In this document: positions 52,230 through 61,680 of the stretch, in pieces
Position numbering within the stretch: the stretch's first letter is position 1
Layout of the letters: each line of letters starts with the position of its first letter
Assembly (NCBI GenBank): GCA_025041175.1
Contig: JAKCFJ010000001.1
Span: forward strand, 62,001-126,000
DNA length: 64,000 nucleotides
Reading direction: 5' to 3'
From: Halobacteriales archaeon YIM A00010
GTDB lineage: Archaea; Halobacteriota; Halobacteria; Halobacteriales; Haloarculaceae
Notes under the pieces: generated by a model
Seen by the model: the letters and a program-made list of their open reading frames with translations, nothing else
The model's database searches: none
Told to the model about the DNA's origin: nothing
Made by a program: the position numbers and the translations under genes

Positions 52230-53338
52230 CACGACCGGCCGGAAACGAACGCTTCGAGCCGCGTCGTGGCGTCCTCGACCCGCGGCGTGACGAGCGCGAA
52301 CCGGAGCCAGTCCGCTCGGGTTTGTCCGAACGCCTCGCCGGGCATGCCGGCGACGCCCGCCTCGTCGATGAGTCGTTTCGTGTTCTCGAGCGTGCCAGGG
52401 AACTCCTCGAACCGCGCGAGCACGTAAAAGCCGCCGTCGGGACGGGTGTAGTCGGCACCGATCGCGTCGAGCGTCTGTGTGAACGTTTCGATCCGCTCGC
52501 GCAGTCGGTCGCGGTTCCGTTCGTAGTACGAGCGGTCGGTCTCACGGAGCGCCCGGTAGACGGCGCGTTGTGCGGGGCGGCTGCCGGCGACGTTCGTGAG
52601 CATGTGGCGGGTTCGCACCGCTTCGATCAGCCGCTCGGGAAGGACGGCGTACCCGACGCGAAACCCCGTGATCCCTAGCGACTTCGAAAAGGAGTTCGTC
52701 ACCACCCGGTGATCGGAGTCGATCGACAGCGCGCTCTCGAATTCACCAGTATAATCGAAGTGGTCGTACACCTCGTCGCTCACGAGGAGGGCGTCGTTCG
52801 CTTTTGCGATGGCGACGAATTCCGTCATCGCGTCGGGACCGTACACCGCTCCAGTCGGGTTGTTCGGGGTGTTCACAACGATGAGTGCGGTCTCCTCGCT
52901 CGCCCGCTCGCGCACGTCGTCGGGATCGAGCTGGCCCGCCTCGTCGACCGGAACGAACGTGGGCGTTGCCCCCAGAAGCGTCGTGCGGCCGGAGTAGTAG
53001 GGGTAGACGGGATCGGCCAGCAGCACCTCCGTGCCCGAATGGGCCGCCAGACCTGTGGCCATCGAGAGGTGGTTGGCCTCCCCCGCGCCGTTGGTGACGA
53101 TGACCCGCTCCGTTTCGACGCCCCGGCGGTCAGCGATTTCCCTCCGGAGTGGTGAGATCCCCTCGCTCGGTGGATACTGGAACTGGCTGGGGTCACTGTC
53201 CGCGTAGTCGATGAGTCCCTCTCGGAGCGCATCCGGCGGTCCCCAATCCGGGTTGCCGCTCACCATGTCCACCGTGTCGCGTTGAGACGCCGCTGCGTAT
53301 TTCATGACGTGATAGAACAGCGGCCGGTCGTACTCCAT
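52229..53338 (-). CDS. PLP-dependent aminotransferase, class I/II
   Basis: A 369-residue fold type I aminotransferase. It shows SGNPDWGPPDALREGL near the start, NTPNNPTGAVY, DEVYDHFDYTGEF and the PLP lysine in TNSFSKSLGITGFRVGYAVLP. The conserved Arg is in DWLRFAL near the end. Similar to aspartate/aromatic amino acid aminotransferases; the substrate is undetermined. Start MEYDRPLF at 53338 is chosen over an upstream extension. The 3' end abuts a repeat element. Confidence 0.9.
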   Translation of the reverse strand: MEYDRPLFYHVMKYAAASQRDTVDMVSGNPDWGPPDALREGLIDYADSDPSQFQYPPSEGISPLRREIADRRGVETERVIVTNGAGEANHLSMATGLAAHSGTEVLLADPVYPYYSGRTTLLGATPTFVPVDEAGQLDPDDVRERASEETALIVVNTPNNPTGAVYGPDAMTEFVAIAKANDALLVSDEVYDHFDYTGEFESALSIDSDHRVVTNSFSKSLGITGFRVGYAVLPERLIEAVRTRHMLTNVAGSRPAQRAVYRALRETDRSYYERNRDRLRERIETFTQTLDAIGADYTRPDGGFYVLARFEEFPGTLENTKRLIDEAGVAGMPGEAFGQTRADWLRFALVTPRVEDATTRLEAFVSGRS

Positions 53339-53763
53339 ACCCGTTCTCGTGTGCCGCTGTTCCTGTCCTTTTCGATCGGATCGCAATCGATGGGTCTTCG
53401 TGGACGGGTTTCAGCAACAGTATGGTTCTCCGTTGATTCACGATCGAGTGGGATGGGTCTCATCGCAGAGTACCACGTTTCGTACCGGCATCTCCCGCTC
53501 ACCGGCGTCGCTCCGGCGGTCCCCGGGATGACGCTCCGTCTCGACGTGGGACAGCCCAACCAGGCCGGTCCACCTCCGCGACGGCGTTCGGACGCTCCAC
53601 GAACGGCTCCCGAACAGCCGGCTGCTCGAACTGGGGGGGATGGGCCACCAGGGAATCGTGACCCATCCCGAACGGGTCGCGGAGACGATCCTGACGTTCG
53701 TGAGTGAGCAACGGTTTTCGCGGATGGAGAGGATACATGGGTTTCCACCTCCTTTCCGCCGGT
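53339..53763 (+). pseudogene. Region of gene remnants: Bat-type N-terminus joined to alpha/beta-hydrolase C-terminus
   Basis: This 425-bp region has no intact gene but contains two recognisable pieces. At 53454-53560 the frame gives MGLIAEYHVSYRHLPLTG, which is the usual start of haloarchaeal Bat-type HTH proteins. Immediately after, in a different frame, 53554-53700 reads PTRPVHLRDGVRTLHERLPN, then LELGGMGHQGIVTHPERV, which is the C-terminal end of an alpha/beta hydrolase. The hydrolase's stop codon is lost. The two remnants are probably scars of deletions that fused unrelated genes. The first part (53339-53450) should hold the aminotransferase promoter. Confidence 0.55.
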
Positions 53764-54294
53764 ATGTCCGCGAACGACGCCGGAGCGCCAATCGAACGGC
53801 AGGTTGGGACCACACTACGGGAAACGGACGCCGCGGTCGCGGTGGCCGAATCCTGCACCGGCGGGTTGATCGGGTCGCTGCTCACGGACGTGCCCGGATC
53901 GAGCGACTACTTCGACCGCGCGGTCGTGACCTACTCCTATGGGTCCAAACGGGAGCTACTCGCCGTCTCGCGCGAGGCGCTCGACGCACACGGCGCGGTG
54001 AGCGAGCCAGTCGCCCGCCAGATGGCCCGTGGAATCTGTGACACCGCCGGAACGACGTGGGGCGTCGCAACCACCGGAATCGCGGGTCCCGAGGGCGGCA
54101 CCGACGAGAACCCGGTCGGTACTGTCTACGTGGCCGTCGCCAACGCCGCGCCGTGGGGATCGAACGCCTCGAAAACGACCGTCGAACGGCATCTGGTCGA
54201 GGATGCGAAGACGCGAACCGAACGAAAAGAGCGGTTCGCGCGGCAGGCGCTGACCGATCTGCTCGAACGGGTGCGTGCACGAGCGGACGCGTAG
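53764..54294 (+). CDS. CinA C-terminal-domain protein (nicotinamide-nucleotide amidase type)
   Basis: A 176-residue protein equal to the C-terminal CinA (PncC) domain, which deamidates NMN in NAD recycling. It shows AVAESCTGGLIGSLLTDVPGSS near the start, YFDRAVVTYSYGSKRELLAV, and GVATTGIAGPEGGTDENPVGTV. The N-terminal CinA domain is absent, so it is a stand-alone amidase. Start at 53764 (MSANDAGAP) is favoured over 53704, which lies in the remnant region. Confidence 0.9.
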   Translation: MSANDAGAPIERQVGTTLRETDAAVAVAESCTGGLIGSLLTDVPGSSDYFDRAVVTYSYGSKRELLAVSREALDAHGAVSEPVARQMARGICDTAGTTWGVATTGIAGPEGGTDENPVGTVYVAVANAAPWGSNASKTTVERHLVEDAKTRTERKERFARQALTDLLERVRARADA

Positions 54295-54481
54295 CCGGCG
54301 ATTCCGGAATTGAGCACGACACGGGGATGAAACAGATGACAACTAGAGAATAAAGGTGTCTCACGAGAGAGCCGCGCATCGTGACCGCTGGCGTCGCCGT
54401 CACCCTCTCGTCTTGCGGCAGTTCGTGTCATAACCACAATTCCTAAACGATTTAACTGTCCTATACATACGCCATCCAACT

Positions 54482-57322
54482 GTGCCCGATTTACTCTCTC
54501 TGTCAGGCGTTAAAACGCAGTTCAACACTGATCGAGGTGTGGTGAAGGCGGTTGACGGGGTCGACCTCACGATTCGTGAGGGCGAGACAGTCGGTCTCGT
54601 CGGGGAAAGCGGATCGGGAAAGTCCGTCACTGCACTCTCGGCGATGGATCTGGTCGATTCGCCGGGGAAGATTGCCGGGGGACAGATCGAGTTTCACGAT
54701 CCCGACGTGGTCAGCCGCGTCGCACAACAGTATCCCGAGGAAATCGTCACCGGACGACACAGCGGCTTCGTGTACATCAACGACGGCTACATCGACACGT
54801 CTGCCGTTCCACACGACGTTACTGTTCCGGACCGTGCCGATGCGCTCGCGTCGCTCGCGCGGCTGCATCCCGACGAAATCGCTCGCGGAAACGAGGATGG
54901 GTATCTCTACATCGAGGACGGCTACGTCGATCTCGCGGCCGCTCCGGAGCCGGTGTTGCGCGATATTCGGGGCGGGGACATCGGGATGGTGTTTCAGGAC
55001 CCGATGACCTCGCTCAACCCCGCGCTCACGGTCGGTGAGCAGGTTGCCGAGAGCCTCAAACTCCACCGCTACGACGGGCAAAAAGAGGACACGTGGCTCA
55101 ACGCTGTCGGTGAATCGCTCGTCCCTGGCGGGATGGAGGAACAGCTCCGCGAGGAGACGATAGAACTGCTCGCGGAGGTCGGGATTCCAGAACCCACCGA
55201 GCGTATCGACGAGTATCCACACGAGTTCTCCGGCGGGATGCGTCAGCGCGTCCTCGTCGCCATCGCGCTGGCCTGCCGGCCGAAACTGCTCATTGCCGAC
55301 GAGCCAACGACCGCGCTCGACGTTACCATCCAAGCCCAGATCCTCGACCTCATCAACGATCTGCAGGACGATCTCGGAATGTCAGTGCTGTTTATCACGC
55401 ACGATCTCGGGGTCGTCGCCGAAACGTGTGACCGCGTCGCAGTCATGTACGCCGGCGAGATCGTCGAGGAAGGGCCTGTCGAAGAGATCTTCACCAATCC
55501 GTCTCATCCCTACACCTACACGCTCCTCGAATCGATCCCGCACGAAGGGACGGATCGACTCACACCCATCGAAGGCAACGTTCCTGACCTCATCAACATG
55601 CCTGATGGGTGTCATTTTGCGCCCCGGTGTCCGTGGTCGAAGCCCGAGTGTGAGGAGGGTGAGATTCCGTACCTCCAACACGGTCCGGAGTCCGTCAACC
55701 ACCGCGCGAAGTGCATCCTTCCGGAGTACGACCTCAGTCGGTACCGTCCGGAGGGGATCAGCGCGCAGTCCAGCCACGAAATCGACACCGACGAGGAGCC
55801 GCTGGTGTCGTCACGCGGGCTGAAAAAGCATTTCTCGCGCGCAGACGGGATTCTCGGCAAACTGTTCGGGGAAGGGTCTGTCAAGGCAGTCGACGGCGTC
55901 GATCTCGACGTGTACGAAGGGGAGACCCTGGGTTTGGTTGGCGAGTCCGGCTGTGGAAAGTCGACGACCGGTCGATCCATCCTGCGGCTGACCGAACCGA
56001 CCGACGGGACCGTCCTGTTTGCGGGTGATGTGCTCGGCGATCTGAGCAGATCGGAGCTGCGAGAGAAGCGCCGGGACATGCAGATGATCTTCCAGGATCC
56101 CTTGTCGAGTCTCGATCCCCGCCAGACTGTCGGCAGCACGATCGCGGAACCGCTCAAAATCCACGATCAGCCCCAGTTCGACGTGTCGGCAAACGTGTTC
56201 GGCGGCAAAAACGTCGAGCTGGCCGACTCCGACTCGCTGACCGGAGCGTTGGTCGAACGGGAGGACAGCGACATCGCCGTGACGATCCGGGATCAGGAGG
56301 TTGGATCGCTCGAGCTTCGAACGGGGATCCTTTCGGAGGCGGACATCGACATCAGCATCAGCGAGAACGATCGGACGCTAACGCTCTCGGTCGAGATCGA
56401 CCGGTCCAAATCCGATGTCCGCGACGCCCGTATCACCGAACTCCTCAGCGCCGTTGGACTCGACCCAACCCAGCGCGACCGGTATCCACACGAACTATCG
56501 GGGGGCCAGCGACAGCGCGTCGGCATCGCGCGCTCGCTCGCCGTCGATCCCGATTTCATCGTCTGTGATGAGCCGGTGAGCGCGCTCGACGTGAGCGTAC
56601 AGGCACAGATCATCAACCTCCTCGAGGATCTCCAACAGGAGTTTGGACTTACCTACCTGTTCATCGCACACGATCTGTCGGTGGTTAGGCATATTTGCGA
56701 CCGGATCGCAGTGATGTATCTCGGGGACATCGTGGAGGTCGCGAGCACCGACGAGCTGTTTTCCGACTCGAAACACCCCTACACGCGCGCACTGCTGTCG
56801 GCGATCCCCGTTCCGGATCCGACCCGGGAATCGGAGCGCATCCTCCTCGAAGGGGGCGTGCCGAGCCCCGTCGATCCCCCCTCGGGCTGTTCGTTCCGAA
56901 CGCGGTGTCCCTCCATCATTCCTCCCGACAACATCGATATCGACCAGGAGACCTACCGCGAGGTGATGCATTTCCGTCAGCGCGTCGAGGATCGCTCGGT
57001 CGATCTCGACGCCATCCAGGAGGAGGGGTTCGTTACCGATGGCGGAGCCAGCGTGTCGACAGCCGATAGCCAGGACGTGGCGGGCGAGGCATCACCCCAG
57101 CAGCTCGTCGACATCATCTTCGACGCCCCACTTACCGGTGAGAACCGGATGACCGTCGCGTGGGCCATCGAGCGCATCGATTCCGGAAAATGGCGAGAAG
57201 CCGAAGACGCACTCCGACAGCGCTTTGGGAGCGTCTGTGAACAGACCTCTCCTGTGCTCCAAAAAGAACCCCATCCCGCGGCCTGCCACCTCTACAATCA
57301 ACCGGACAACAGCGAACGTTAA
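54482..57322 (+). CDS. Peptide ABC transporter, enlarged double ATPase with internal repeats
   Basis: A 946-residue fusion of two oligopeptide ATPases, about 250 residues longer than the 697-residue one at 22 kb. First half: Walker [10 protein letters not shown] (41-49), Q-loop [10 protein letters not shown] (171-180), signature FSGGMRQR (249-256), Walker [13 protein letters not shown] (269-280). Second half: GESGCGKST (487-495), [10 protein letters not shown] (537-546), LSGGQRQR (672-679). Extra sequence lies at 71-160 (two related repeats ending GYIDTSAVP and GYVDLAAAP), 196-222 and 562-650, and as a C-terminal extension of about 125 residues. Starts with GTG; first gene of the operon. Confidence 0.9.
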   Translation: MPDLLSLSGVKTQFNTDRGVVKAVDGVDLTIREGETVGLVGESGSGKSVTALSAMDLVDSPGKIAGGQIEFHDPDVVSRVAQQYPEEIVTGRHSGFVYINDGYIDTSAVPHDVTVPDRADALASLARLHPDEIARGNEDGYLYIEDGYVDLAAAPEPVLRDIRGGDIGMVFQDPMTSLNPALTVGEQVAESLKLHRYDGQKEDTWLNAVGESLVPGGMEEQLREETIELLAEVGIPEPTERIDEYPHEFSGGMRQRVLVAIALACRPKLLIADEPTTALDVTIQAQILDLINDLQDDLGMSVLFITHDLGVVAETCDRVAVMYAGEIVEEGPVEEIFTNPSHPYTYTLLESIPHEGTDRLTPIEGNVPDLINMPDGCHFAPRCPWSKPECEEGEIPYLQHGPESVNHRAKCILPEYDLSRYRPEGISAQSSHEIDTDEEPLVSSRGLKKHFSRADGILGKLFGEGSVKAVDGVDLDVYEGETLGLVGESGCGKSTTGRSILRLTEPTDGTVLFAGDVLGDLSRSELREKRRDMQMIFQDPLSSLDPRQTVGSTIAEPLKIHDQPQFDVSANVFGGKNVELADSDSLTGALVEREDSDIAVTIRDQEVGSLELRTGILSEADIDISISENDRTLTLSVEIDRSKSDVRDARITELLSAVGLDPTQRDRYPHELSGGQRQRVGIARSLAVDPDFIVCDEPVSALDVSVQAQIINLLEDLQQEFGLTYLFIAHDLSVVRHICDRIAVMYLGDIVEVASTDELFSDSKHPYTRALLSAIPVPDPTRESERILLEGGVPSPVDPPSGCSFRTRCPSIIPPDNIDIDQETYREVMHFRQRVEDRSVDLDAIQEEGFVTDGGASVSTADSQDVAGEASPQQLVDIIFDAPLTGENRMTVAWAIERIDSGKWREAEDALRQRFGSVCEQTSPVLQKEPHPAACHLYNQPDNSER

Positions 57323-57375
57323 CTTCCATTGTCCAATTCGGCAGACTTATATTTGGTCATTCACCCTGTGTGGAT

Positions 57376-59031
57376 ATGGAAGCGGATGGCACTCATAGTC
57401 GACGAACGTTTCTAAAAACAGCGGGGGCCACGGTGGCTGCCGTGTCAGTGGCTGGCTGCACCGGTTCTCCCAATGATAGCAGCTCTAACAGCGATGATGG
57501 TCTCTCGGGAACGCTCACGTACAGTCGAGGCTCCGGAAACTCGACGCTCGATCTCCACGTTACGACGAGCGGCGAGGACGTAAAGGTCACAAATCAGATC
57601 TACGACAAGCTCATCGATTTCAAGCCCGGACAGAACCAGATCACGGGGAGCCTGGCCACGGAGTACCAACTCGATGGAACGACGGCGACGCTCACGCTCC
57701 GCGAAGGGGCGAAGTTCCACAACGGTGACGAGTTCACCGCACAGGATTTCGAGGCAACCTACCGCCGGCTCGCCGATCCGGAGTACGAATATTACCTCGG
57801 AGATGAGCAAGTATCGGCCTACGCGAACATCGCGTTCGGACAGATCAAGTCGGTGTCGGTTGTGGGCGATTACGAGCTCGAAATAGAGTCCAAGAAGGAG
57901 TTCGCGCCGTTCTTCCGGAACATGGCGATATTCGCCGGTGGCATCCTTCCGAAATCGGAGATCGAGGGTGGGACCGACTTCAGCGCGAACGCCATCGGCA
58001 CTGGCCCGTTCAAGATCGACGAGTACCAGAACGATGGCCGGCGGATCCGTCTGGTGGCTAACGAAAACTACTGGGGTGACGGACCGAACGTCAAAAACGT
58101 CATTTTCGACGCTACCGACGAAAATTCGACGCGGGTCTCCCAGCTCCTCAACAACGAGGCCGACATCATCGACGGGATCGACTCGGAGGGCATCAGCCGG
58201 ATCGAGGAAAACGACGGTGTCGCCATACAGGAGAAAATCGGTCTCAACGTCGGCTACATCGGGCTCAACATGGAACGCTTCGAACCGTTCCGTAAGAAAA
58301 AGGTCAGGCAGGCGATGAACTACGCGATCAACACGAAGGTCATCGTCGATGAGATCTTCTCCGGGCTGGCGACCCAGTCCAGCCAGCCGATCCCGGAGTC
58401 GGTGATGGGCTACAACGGGAACCTCGATCCGTATCCGCACGATTTCCAGCAGGCGACGACGCTGTTGGAAGAGGCCGGCTACGGCGACGGATTCGATCTC
58501 GAACTCGCGGTGTTCAAAAACCCTCGGCCGTACATCCCCTCGCCGGTCCAGGCCGCAGAACAGGTCACATCGGATCTCAGCGAGATCGGGATCAACGCGA
58601 CGATCAACCAGATGTCGTGGGAACCGTATCTAGAGTACACCCAAACGGGCAAACACGACGCCTGTTTCCTCGGTTGGAACACCGACAACGGTGATCCGGA
58701 CAACTTCTATTACTCCTTGCTACACCCTGCCGTGGAGAGTCCCGATGGTCAAGACTGGGTGAGCTTCGACACCGAGGGGTTCCAAACCACTAACGTGAGT
58801 GGGTGGGCCAACGGGGAGTTCATGTCGTTGGTCGAGGAGGCGCGTTCGGAGACCGGCGGCGTCCAGAAACGGGAGGAGCAGTACAAGCAAGCCGGCAAGC
58901 TCACTCACGACGAAGCCCCGTGGGTGTTCCTCGATCACGCGAGCGTGCTGCGCGGCGTTGCCAACCGCGTCTCCGGGTACGATCCGGCGGCCGTCGGCGG
59001 GCCGTTTCTGCGAACCGTCTCCGTCGAATAA
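57376..59031 (+). CDS. Peptide ABC transporter substrate-binding lipoprotein
   Basis: A 551-residue SBP_bac_5-type binding protein. The Tat-type lipoprotein signal is SRRTFLKTAGATVAAVSVAGC with the lipid-bearing cysteine C28. Binding-protein landmarks are ATLTLREGAKFHNGDEFTAQ, YKQAGKLTHDEAPWVFLD and IGTGPFKIDEYQNDGRRI. It starts 53 bp after the ATPase gene; a GTG at 57370 is an alternative. Shorter than the protein of the other system, with a normal N-terminal lobe. Confidence 0.92.
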   Translation: MEADGTHSRRTFLKTAGATVAAVSVAGCTGSPNDSSSNSDDGLSGTLTYSRGSGNSTLDLHVTTSGEDVKVTNQIYDKLIDFKPGQNQITGSLATEYQLDGTTATLTLREGAKFHNGDEFTAQDFEATYRRLADPEYEYYLGDEQVSAYANIAFGQIKSVSVVGDYELEIESKKEFAPFFRNMAIFAGGILPKSEIEGGTDFSANAIGTGPFKIDEYQNDGRRIRLVANENYWGDGPNVKNVIFDATDENSTRVSQLLNNEADIIDGIDSEGISRIEENDGVAIQEKIGLNVGYIGLNMERFEPFRKKKVRQAMNYAINTKVIVDEIFSGLATQSSQPIPESVMGYNGNLDPYPHDFQQATTLLEEAGYGDGFDLELAVFKNPRPYIPSPVQAAEQVTSDLSEIGINATINQMSWEPYLEYTQTGKHDACFLGWNTDNGDPDNFYYSLLHPAVESPDGQDWVSFDTEGFQTTNVSGWANGEFMSLVEEARSETGGVQKREEQYKQAGKLTHDEAPWVFLDHASVLRGVANRVSGYDPAAVGGPFLRTVSVE

Positions 59032-59130
59032 CGGTGCGGAACGAACATTCGGTCACCACTGAGTGATATACTACATCTGATGGGACGGAAATAGTGGGTT
59101 TTTTCAACACTCGCCTCCGTCTACAGGTAG

Positions 59131-60174
59131 ATGGCTTCGAAATGGTTCGTTGCAAAGCGGATCCTGTTATTGGTTCCTGTTCTCACGGGGGTCGCCACGC
59201 TCGTTTTCGCGATACTTCATATTAGCCCCGGCGATCCGGCGCGGGTCATGGCTGGACAGCGCGCCACCGCGGAACAGATAGAACTGATTCGACAGGAAAC
59301 AGGTCTCAACGATCCTATCTGGATTCAGTACGGCCGGTTTTTGGCCGACACAGCACAGCTCAGCTTCGGTGATTCGTACGTCCTCAAACCGAATCAGCCG
59401 GTGGCATCGATCCTGAAAAACAGCATTCCAATCACGATCGAACTCGCGGTGTACGGCCAGCTGATGGGAATTACGCTGGGTCTCCCGCTCGGCGTTCTCA
59501 GCGCCATCAAACAGGATTCGATCACGGACCACATCACGCGAATCGGAGCATTGACGGGGATCAGCGTCCCGATCTTCTGGAGTGGACCGGTGGTCATCAT
59601 CTTATTCTCAGTAATGCTCGGGATCTTCCCGACGAACGGACGGATCGCTCAGGGATTCTTCCTCAGTGACACGTGGCTCTTCTTCGGAAACGAACTCCCG
59701 GTCACGGGACTGATCACCATCGACACGCTGTTGCTCGGTCGGTACGACGCGTTCGCCTCGGCCGTCAGACACCTCTTCCTTCCGGCGTCGGTCATCGGGA
59801 TCTACTCGATGGCGCTGATCTCTCGGATGATGCGGTCGTCCATGCTCGAGGTCATCCGGCAGGATTACATCCGGACGGCGCGCGCGAAAGGACAGGGTGA
59901 AAAGATAACGATGCTGAAACACGGGCTGAAAAACGCGTTCATCCCGGTGATCACGGTGATCGGGATCCAGTTCGGAACGCTGCTCGGTGGCGCGGTGTTG
60001 ACCGAGACGGTGTTCGGGATCCAGGGGATGGGCATGATACTCGTCGAGGCGATCGAGGTTGGCGATTATCCCGTCGTGCAGGGGGCCGTGTTGGTTTTTG
60101 CCCTGCTGTTCACGCTCGTCAACCTCGGTGTCGACATCACGTACTCCTACCTCGACCCGCGCATCCAACAGTAA
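59131..60174 (+). CDS. Peptide ABC transporter permease (DppB type)
   Basis: A 347-residue DppB/OppB-like permease. The N-terminus VAKRILLLVPVLTGVATLVFAILHISPGDP is classical, and the EAA-type loop YIRTARAKGQGEKITMLKHGLKNAF contacts the ATPase. About six helices. It is 99 bp after the binding-protein gene and 9 bp before the second permease. Confidence 0.93.
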   Translation: MASKWFVAKRILLLVPVLTGVATLVFAILHISPGDPARVMAGQRATAEQIELIRQETGLNDPIWIQYGRFLADTAQLSFGDSYVLKPNQPVASILKNSIPITIELAVYGQLMGITLGLPLGVLSAIKQDSITDHITRIGALTGISVPIFWSGPVVIILFSVMLGIFPTNGRIAQGFFLSDTWLFFGNELPVTGLITIDTLLLGRYDAFASAVRHLFLPASVIGIYSMALISRMMRSSMLEVIRQDYIRTARAKGQGEKITMLKHGLKNAFIPVITVIGIQFGTLLGGAVLTETVFGIQGMGMILVEAIEVGDYPVVQGAVLVFALLFTLVNLGVDITYSYLDPRIQQ

Positions 60175-60183
60175 CGGAGAACA

Positions 60184-61134
60184 ATGAGTACACGAACCCA
60201 AAACACACGGAGACAGGGAGGCATTCGGGGCCTGTTCGCTCGGATTCGGGCCTCGCAGTTCCTCTCGGAGCTCGCATCGAACCGGCTCGCCATCGTGGGG
60301 TTGGTCATCATCACCACGATGGCCGGTCTCGCAATCTACGCTCGGGTTTTCATCGGCGGCGTGCCGCCGCTGACCGAGGGCCAGTACCAGGCGATCATCC
60401 ACTCGAACCTCGGAGGCAATTCGGACCTGGCCAAAGCATCACCCAGCCTGCAGTATCCGTTCGGGCTGGATGGACAGGCGCGGAGCATCTTCCCGCGCGT
60501 GATGTACGGTGCGTGGCTCGCGCTGAAGTGGGGCACCATCACGGTCGGCGCGTCGACGGTGCTGGGCGTCGGGTTGGGTGTCGTCGCCGCCTACTACGGC
60601 GACATCACTGACAACGTCATCATGCGGGCGATGGACGTGTTGCTCGCGTTCCCCTCGCTGTTGTTGGCGCTCGCGCTGGTCACCATCTTCGGCACCGGTC
60701 TCGAAAACGCCGTACTCGCGCTGGTGCTCGTGTACACGCCCCGCTTTGCCCGCGTCGTCCGTGGTGCTGCGCTGAAGGTGATGGAAGACGAGTACATTGA
60801 CGCCACGGTTGCGCTCGGAGCAAGGGATTTCCGGGTGCTCGTGCGCCACGTCGTTCCGAACTGTCTCGCGCCGGTCACCGTCCAGAGCACACTCAACTTC
60901 GGGCTGGCGATCATCGACCTCGCGGCGCTGTCGTTTCTGGGTTTCGGTGCCGAGGCTGGCACTCCGTCGTGGGGAATGATGCTCTCGAACGGCGTCGAAC
61001 ACGGACTCCACAGCGCGTGGTGGTGGGCCTTCTTCCCCGGGCTGTTCCTCGCGCTGACCGTCCTCGGGTTCAACCTGCTGGGTGACGGCATGCGCGACGC
61101 GCTCGATCCCCGGATGCGCGACGCTGTCGACTGA
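60184..61134 (+). CDS. Peptide ABC transporter permease (DppC type)
   Basis: A 316-residue DppC/OppC-like permease. Helix 1 is LAIVGLVIITTMAGLAIYARVFI, a long outer loop follows, and the EAA-type loop is YIDATVALGARDFRVLVRHVVPN. FGAEAGTPSWGMML near the C-terminus is typical. Starts 9 bp after the DppB-type gene. Confidence 0.93.
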   Translation: MSTRTQNTRRQGGIRGLFARIRASQFLSELASNRLAIVGLVIITTMAGLAIYARVFIGGVPPLTEGQYQAIIHSNLGGNSDLAKASPSLQYPFGLDGQARSIFPRVMYGAWLALKWGTITVGASTVLGVGLGVVAAYYGDITDNVIMRAMDVLLAFPSLLLALALVTIFGTGLENAVLALVLVYTPRFARVVRGAALKVMEDEYIDATVALGARDFRVLVRHVVPNCLAPVTVQSTLNFGLAIIDLAALSFLGFGAEAGTPSWGMMLSNGVEHGLHSAWWWAFFPGLFLALTVLGFNLLGDGMRDALDPRMRDAVD

Positions 61135-61140
61135 GTACCG

Positions 61141-61524
61141 ATGGAACGAGCCGCCAGACCGGGGTCGGCGTCGGAGCTGTGGGCGTGGATACGCGACCGT
61201 CTCCGTCTGGTCGGCTCGGCCGCCCTCGTGGGCGGCGTGCTCGCTGCGCTCGGGGTCGTGGGCTCGCTTCTCCTCACGCAGTACGGCTTGGCCGTCGTGA
61301 GCACGCAGCTGTTCTCGCTCGCGGCGCTCTGTTTCGGATTCGGGCTGTTGGGGTGGTCTGGGTCGGTGCTCGCGGGCACCGGCGTCGAACACGCACAACG
61401 GTATCTCGACACCGATACGGACTGGACCGAAGACGACTCCCGGCGGGCGATGGCGCGGATCGGCGGCTTCGGCTTCGGCGGGATGCTCGGCGTGATCTGT
61501 GTGGCGTCGCTTCTCGGGGTGTGA
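61141..61524 (+). CDS. Haloarchaeal membrane protein (DUF7268-like)
   Basis: A 127-residue protein with three to four hydrophobic segments (LVGGVLAALGVVGSLLL at about 28-44, LFSLAALCFGFGLLGWSGSVLAG at about 57-79, and FGFGGMLGVICVASLLGV at the C-terminus). It resembles a haloarchaeal membrane family I associate with DUF7268; unknown function. It starts 6 bp after the second permease, so it is probably the last gene of the peptide operon. Confidence 0.75.
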   Translation: MERAARPGSASELWAWIRDRLRLVGSAALVGGVLAALGVVGSLLLTQYGLAVVSTQLFSLAALCFGFGLLGWSGSVLAGTGVEHAQRYLDTDTDWTEDDSRRAMARIGGFGFGGMLGVICVASLLGV

Positions 61525-61680
61525 ACGCCCTGGACTACGGGTCTCCCCACCGTCTTGCCCTGCGCGTCCCCGAGAAGTTGCTATCTGTGCACCAATTATT
61601 TTTGGATAAGTTATAAATGCATCAAAAATATCTGCTAAGCTAAGTTTTATTAGATATTCAAATAATATCTATGGGGTACA

